Below, in pieces: positions 4,860 through 7,685 of a stretch of 7,685 nt of DNA. Source of the DNA: an uncultured Eubacterium sp. Its GTDB lineage: Bacteria > Bacillota_A > Clostridia > Lachnospirales > Lachnospiraceae. The number at the start of each line of letters is the position of its first letter. Position 1 is the stretch's first letter. Below the pieces are notes generated by a model. That model was not told the origin of the DNA. It did no database searches and was given only the letters and a program-made list of their open reading frames with translations. The stretch covers positions 1 to 7,685 of the forward strand of contig CAOXUF010000087.1 in the NCBI GenBank assembly GCA_948560485.1, read 5' to 3'. Position numbers and translations under genes: made by a program.

Positions 4860-5759
4860 GTGCTGTGGATTGTAATAATAATAATCTGTTTTTTGTCTTA
4901 TCTGTCCGTTTGTTTCCGTGTTATCATAACGAATCCGGTTAAAACGGTTGTCAACGGGGTTGTGGATTTTTATAAATACATACGTTTTTTTCAGTGGCGC
5001 AACTGCAAAACGGGTGAGTTGAGATGTTTTGTCGGTCTTTTCGGAAAAGGCAAGACGCTTAGTGCCGTCCATTATGTCGTATCCAAGTATAATCAGTATG
5101 ACAATAAAAGGGTTTATGATTTTGACCGTCATAAATGGGTTGTGCAGCGTGTGCATGTGATTTCCAATGTGGAGCTTTCAATTCCGTATGAACATTTTAA
5201 AAGCCTGGTACAGATCGTTAATGTCGCGGAAAGGATGCGTGAGTATGACAGGGAGCATGACACCCTGACCGTAACATTGGTTTTAGGGGATGAATTTTCA
5301 GTTCAGTTAAATTCAAGGAGTTTTAAGACCAATATAGATCCGTTATTCCTTAATACGCTTTTGACCTGCAGACATCATCATATTTCATTGATCTATACTT
5401 CCCAGAGGTTTAACCATGTTGATGCGCTGCTGCGGCAGGTTACCAGCCTGGTTGTATCCTGCGACAAGGTTTGGAGGATTATGGTGCATGGTTCGTTCGA
5501 TGCGTATGAACTGGAAAATGCTTCCGATCCTACAATGGTAAAGCCTAAAGCCCGTTTTGGCTGGTTTATCCGGGATAAGGATTATGCTGCATATGATACC
5601 TTAGCCTGTGTTGGTAATCTTGCAAAAAGCTGTAAAGAAAATGATATGCTTTCTGAAGCCGAAATACTCGCTTTGCAGTGCAATACTCCGGATAACATGG
5701 ACAATGTAAATAATCCTTCAAGACATTTCATTAAATTGCAGAGAAGGAAAAATAGATAG
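4860..5759 (+). CDS. zot: Zot/pI-type filamentous phage assembly ATPase
   Basis: GTG 4860 is chosen because AGGTG stands 6 bases upstream; GTG 4851 is the alternative. The 299 residues begin with a membrane segment (residues 2-18, LWIVIIIICFLSYLSV), followed by the ATPase: Walker A GLFGKGKT (59-66), Walker B LVLGDEF (140-146, D144 and E145), RHHHISLIYTSQR (171-183), and HVDALLRQ, all typical of the Zot family (pI of M13). These proteins sit in the inner membrane, use ATP to strip ssDNA-binding protein and drive extrusion of phage DNA as coat proteins are added. In M13 pI the membrane span follows the ATPase; here it precedes it and no long external domain follows. No secretin gene (pIV) is present, as expected for a host without an outer membrane. 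It is the last gene before the non-coding origin region. Confidence 0.88.
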   Translation: MLWIVIIIICFLSYLSVCFRVIITNPVKTVVNGVVDFYKYIRFFQWRNCKTGELRCFVGLFGKGKTLSAVHYVVSKYNQYDNKRVYDFDRHKWVVQRVHVISNVELSIPYEHFKSLVQIVNVAERMREYDREHDTLTVTLVLGDEFSVQLNSRSFKTNIDPLFLNTLLTCRHHHISLIYTSQRFNHVDALLRQVTSLVVSCDKVWRIMVHGSFDAYELENASDPTMVKPKARFGWFIRDKDYAAYDTLACVGNLAKSCKENDMLSEAEILALQCNTPDNMDNVNNPSRHFIKLQRRKNR

Positions 5760-5766
5760 GCATTCC

Positions 5767-5809
5767 AAGCCATACGGGGCGGCAAGCGTATGCGCGCCCC
5801 GTATGGCTT
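5767..5809. other. Perfect 15-bp GC-rich hairpin after the ATPase gene; packaging signal candidate
   Basis: AAGCCATACGGGGCG (5767-5781) is fully complementary to 5795-5809 around a 13-base loop. It begins 7 bases after the ATPase stop. There is no T run afterwards, so a rho-independent terminator is unlikely. Filamentous phages carry a stable hairpin in the main intergenic region that marks the ssDNA for packaging, and this stem is the strongest candidate here. That role is inferred. Confidence 0.6.
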
Positions 5810-6005
5810 CCGCGGCCGGGAAAAGTTTGACTGGTCCAAATGCGGGAGCGTGGAGCGGCTCGCATATCGTGCCCTCATTAGAGCTTTTTGGTTTCTTCGG
5901 GGATAGGGGATTTTCTGCCGGGGCTTCGCTATGGCTTTAAGCAGCCTGGAATGCTGCAGCAAAATGGGACGGCGGCAGTTCTGCTTATTTTCCTTTTACA
6001 AATAT

Positions 6006-6025
6006 AAAAAAATGCCCGAACGGGC
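6006..6025 (-). terminator. Possible minus-strand terminator
   Basis: Read on the minus strand, GCCC-GTTC-GGGC is followed by A and seven T. The stem is only 4-5 bp. No minus-strand gene lies upstream, so it may instead stop antisense transcription or serve as a ssDNA fold. Confidence 0.35.
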
Positions 6026-6072
6026 TGCCCCAAAGCACTTAATGAGAAGTGACATCAGTCACGTTCGAATTT

Positions 6073-6144
6073 AGCGCGGCGGGCTGGGAGTGGTGAACCT
6101 GATGCGCGGAGACGGTTTTGTCCCGCGGTACACTTTCCCGCGCT
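6073..6144. repeat. Nested GC-rich stems in the intergenic region
   Basis: An outer stem AGCGCGG (6073-6079) / CCGCGCT (6138-6144) encloses an inner stem CGCGG-a-GAC / GTC-CCGCG (6105-6113, 6120-6127) with a GGTTTT loop. It could be a complementary-strand origin fold or part of a packaging signal. Confidence 0.45.
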
Positions 6145-6257
6145 TTTGGGTATATATGTATCAATTATATCCCCCTTGAGGGGGCAGGGGGTGACTTGTA
6201 TCATACCTTTGTTTAAATCATACAAAGTATCTGCATTTTAATTTAAAACAGAGGGTT

Positions 6258-6278
6258 TTAGGGGAACTCTTCCCCTAA
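6258..6278. repeat. Perfect 9-bp hairpin upstream of the replication origin
   Basis: TTAGGGGAA (6258-6266) and TTCCCCTAA (6270-6278) pair across a CTC loop. There is no T run after it. It lies about 140 bp before the nick hairpin. Confidence 0.55.
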
Positions 6279-6415
6279 GGTCTTCTGCGTTGGACAATCC
6301 CCGACAATTATTGGTGTGGTTCGTTTGGTCGGTGTGGTGCGGGTTTGGATTTAATGGCTGTGGTGTTTTGCCCGCATCAGAATTTTTGGTACATACGTTT
6401 GCCTGTTGGGGGCGC

Positions 6416-6448
6416 CCAATGGGCACGCACTACGACTGTGCCCATTGG
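6416..6448 (+). other. Rolling-circle double-strand origin hairpin with pMV158-like nick site
   Basis: CCAATGGGCAC (6416-6426) is perfectly complementary to GTGCCCATTGG (6438-6448). The 11-base loop GCACTACGACT contains CACTACGAC, one base from the pMV158-family nick sequence TACTACG/AC. The predicted cut is between G6434 and A6435. Exposure of the nick site in a hairpin loop, just upstream of a Rep_2-type gene, is the known arrangement for that plasmid family. Confidence 0.82.
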
Positions 6449-6462
6449 TGTTCAGTGTTCAG
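6449..6462 (+). repeat. Tandem heptamer TGTTCAG x2 next to the origin hairpin
   Basis: Two identical TGTTCAG copies lie back to back, starting at the base after the right arm of the origin hairpin. Direct repeats downstream of the nick serve as Rep binding sites in the pMV158 family; that use here is inferred. Confidence 0.5.
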
Positions 6463-6575
6463 CATACGATTTTTTGTAAAATATAGACAATTTTTATTTA
6501 AAACATGGTGCGGATCATAACGTGACGTTAGTCATTCTGCACAAAAGTGAATTTTCAATGAATGAGGTAAAAAAT

Positions 6576-7163
6576 ATGGCGTCAAAGGACAAAAACGGCA
6601 ATACTTACGGGACAGGGCGCACGCGGAACTATGCAACCATAGTTTATCAGGAAAGCGCGCCGTCTGACTGGCTTTCAGTCGCTGCGGACTTTAAAATCCC
6701 GATGTTTATTTCCCCGCTGCATAAAGATGATGTTAATGAAAAGACAGGGGAGCCAAAGAAACCGCACTGGCATGTGATGATTATGTTTGACAGTGTAAAG
6801 ACAAAGGAACAGGCGGCGGAACTGTTTGAGCAGATCGGCGGTGTCGGTGTGGAGGTTGTTCAGGTACTGCGTAGTTATGCGAGGTATCTTTGTCATCTTG
6901 ACCACCCGACTAAGGCGCAGTATTCCACTGATGATGTGCGCTGTTTTGGCGGTGCTGATTACACCGATATCATAGGTCTTCCGGTAGATAAATACAAGGC
7001 AATCGGTGAAATGCTGGATTATCTCGACCTGCATACGGAAATGACGTACTATGATCTGCTGATGTATGCACGCCAGGAACGTTTTGACTGGTTCCGCGTC
7101 CTGTGCGATTCCGGAACATATGTAATAAAAGAATGCATCAAATCAAGGAGGTCGGGTGTATGA
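6576..7163 (+). CDS. rep: Rep_2-family rolling-circle replication initiator (HUH endonuclease), 195 aa
   Basis: ATG 6576 is chosen because GAGG (6564-6567) stands 8 bases upstream; earlier in-frame starts (GTG 6522, ATG 6558) lack a good site. The conserved region begins at RTRNYATIVYQESAP (15-29), then ISPLHKDD (45-52), the metal-binding HWH at 64-66 within KKPHWHV, and the tyrosine motif RSYARYLCHLDHP (99-111), where Y101 or Y104 would attack the DNA, followed by KAQY. This is the plasmid Rep_2 family of pMV158/pLS1 type. The protein would cut the hairpin at 6416-6448, stay linked to the 5' end and start displacement synthesis. The length suits a short Rep with a small C-terminal domain and no helicase, so a host helicase is needed. 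Within a filamentous-phage gene set it replaces gene II of M13. The stop overlaps the next start (ATGA). Confidence 0.92.
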   Translation: MASKDKNGNTYGTGRTRNYATIVYQESAPSDWLSVAADFKIPMFISPLHKDDVNEKTGEPKKPHWHVMIMFDSVKTKEQAAELFEQIGGVGVEVVQVLRSYARYLCHLDHPTKAQYSTDDVRCFGGADYTDIIGLPVDKYKAIGEMLDYLDLHTEMTYYDLLMYARQERFDWFRVLCDSGTYVIKECIKSRRSGV

Positions 7164-7345
7164 CAGTAAAAGAACTTTTGGAACTGCTCGATTTTCCGGA
7201 TTACCGCCATGTGTGCGTACGTTATTCCAATAACGATTATGCCGGAGGCGGTCTTGTCCCGGACATAAAAAGGCGTTTCGGGGACATGCACGTCCTGCGC
7301 GGGGACATCTTCGAAAACGCGTTCATAATCTACGCAGCACGTTAA
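7160..7345 (+). CDS. 61-aa protein of unknown function, coupled to rep
   Basis: ATG 7160 overlaps the rep stop (ATGA) and follows AAGGAGG (7145-7151), so translation is coupled with an excellent ribosome site. The protein starts MTVKELLELLDFPDYRH, followed by VCVRYSNNDYAGGGLVPDIKRRFGD and ends GDIFENAFIIYAAR. It is soluble, mixed helix and strand, with no membrane segment. I do not recognise it. The position suggests a role with replication, such as copy control or an accessory factor for Rep. The coding status is well supported; the function is not. Confidence 0.7.
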   Translation: MTVKELLELLDFPDYRHVCVRYSNNDYAGGGLVPDIKRRFGDMHVLRGDIFENAFIIYAAR

Positions 7346-7685
7346 CGGCAACTGTTTCGCAAAAGCAGATTTTACGCGAACAGTTCCTGACGGAACTGCC
7401 GCGCGCTTTCGCGAAAATGATGTTTTTGCGAATAATTGCTTGAACATACCCCACTCTGGTATTCTGCACAACCAGTTCGTAACTACTCGCCAAAGTTCCG
7501 TTTTTCAAACAGCTAAAGGCGGAAAACAGCTTCGGGAGAATGTAGTATTGTTTTCCAAAAACTATACGAAAAACTCATTGCTTTTTGCAAATAATGACTA
7601 TTCTATAGCTTATATAAGTATGTTGGATACAACTTATGCAATAATAAAGAACATTATAATTGCAATAATAATAAAAAAGAAATAT
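7346..7685. other. Gene-free right end with inverted repeats and AT-rich DNA
   Basis: No credible gene is seen. The first 90 bases hold several stems: AACTGTT/AACAGTT (7350-7385), an overlapping stem CAGTTCC/GGAACTG (7381-7398), and CGCGAAAA/TTTTTGCG (7410-7430). GGAAAACA (7521-7528) pairs with TGTTTTCC (7549-7556). The final 80 bases are very AT-rich with an 11-bp direct repeat TGCAATAATAA (7637-7647, 7661-7671) and an imperfect palindrome around 7616-7637. The phage-host junction may lie here, but no attachment repeat could be matched to the left side. Confidence 0.5.

Larger units (their letters stand above)
5760..6415. other. Gene-free intergenic region with many hairpins
   Basis: No ORF with a credible start is seen on either strand. 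Besides separately listed elements it holds a small stem GTGAC/GTCAC (6049-6062), CCCCC-TTGA-GGGGG (6171-6184), an imperfect stem ATACcTTTGT/ACAAAGTAT (6203-6230), and a G/T-rich stretch with two GGTGTGGT copies (6313-6320, 6331-6338). Such clustering fits the intergenic region of ssDNA replicons, where packaging signal and complementary-strand origin reside. No sequence matching a known single-strand origin core was recognised. Confidence 0.6.

Noticed and set aside
5582..5962. 126-aa minus-strand ORF
   Set aside because: It overlaps the end of the ATPase gene and the packaging-type hairpin, has no ribosome site and resembles no family.
6290..6520. 76-aa plus-strand ORF over the origin region
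   Set aside because: It has no ribosome site, a Trp/Cys-rich composition typical of chance translation of G/T-rich DNA, and runs through the nick hairpin.
1453..7432. TTTTGCGAA shared by 1453-1461 and 7424-7432 as attachment repeats
   Set aside because: A 9-base match between two AT-rich stretches is expected by chance, and neither site has a dif-like layout.

Overview
The window looks like chromosomal DNA of a low-GC Gram-positive bacterium, most likely a gut-type Clostridia or Lachnospiraceae relative. Genes are AT-leaning with strong GGAGG or GGGGG ribosome sites, and the filamentous-phage set has a Zot-type ATPase but no outer-membrane secretin. The host assignment is inference. Most of the window (about 1.5 to 7.35 kb) reads as a compact inovirus-like (filamentous phage) prophage or episome of roughly 6 kb.

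Left flank (1-1391): a minus-strand gene start cut by the window edge and a small unknown minus-strand ORF behind it. Next comes a plus-strand Rpn/PDDEXK_2-type nuclease gene split into two reading frames at a run of seven A. A textbook ribosome site inside its second half could give an 87-residue C-terminal product. A perfect 16-bp-stem terminator closes the locus.

Phage region: a 25-codon hydrophobic micro-ORF and a leftward Xre-type repressor converge on a shared terminator. The repressor faces a control region with three copies of a 16-bp operator-like sequence, one of them at the start point of a rightward promoter. Rightward genes follow in filamentous-phage order: an 87-aa gpV-like candidate, a 61-aa coat protein candidate, a terminator-like hairpin, a secreted adsorption-type protein with SEPG repeats, three small membrane proteins, and a Zot/pI-type assembly ATPase.

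An 816-bp gene-free stretch (5760-6575) is full of hairpins. It ends in a hairpin whose loop carries CACTACGAC, nearly the pMV158-family nick sequence TACTACG/AC. Just downstream is a Rep_2-family HUH initiator gene, translationally coupled to a 61-aa gene of unknown function. The last 340 bp hold inverted repeats and AT-rich DNA without a gene.

How it would work: Rep nicks the origin hairpin and displaces the coding strand. The gpV-like protein would coat that strand, and the ATPase would extrude it through the membrane while coat and adsorption proteins assemble on it. The Xre repressor would hold the rightward operon off. No integrase or transposase is visible, so the means of integration and the exact ends are open.
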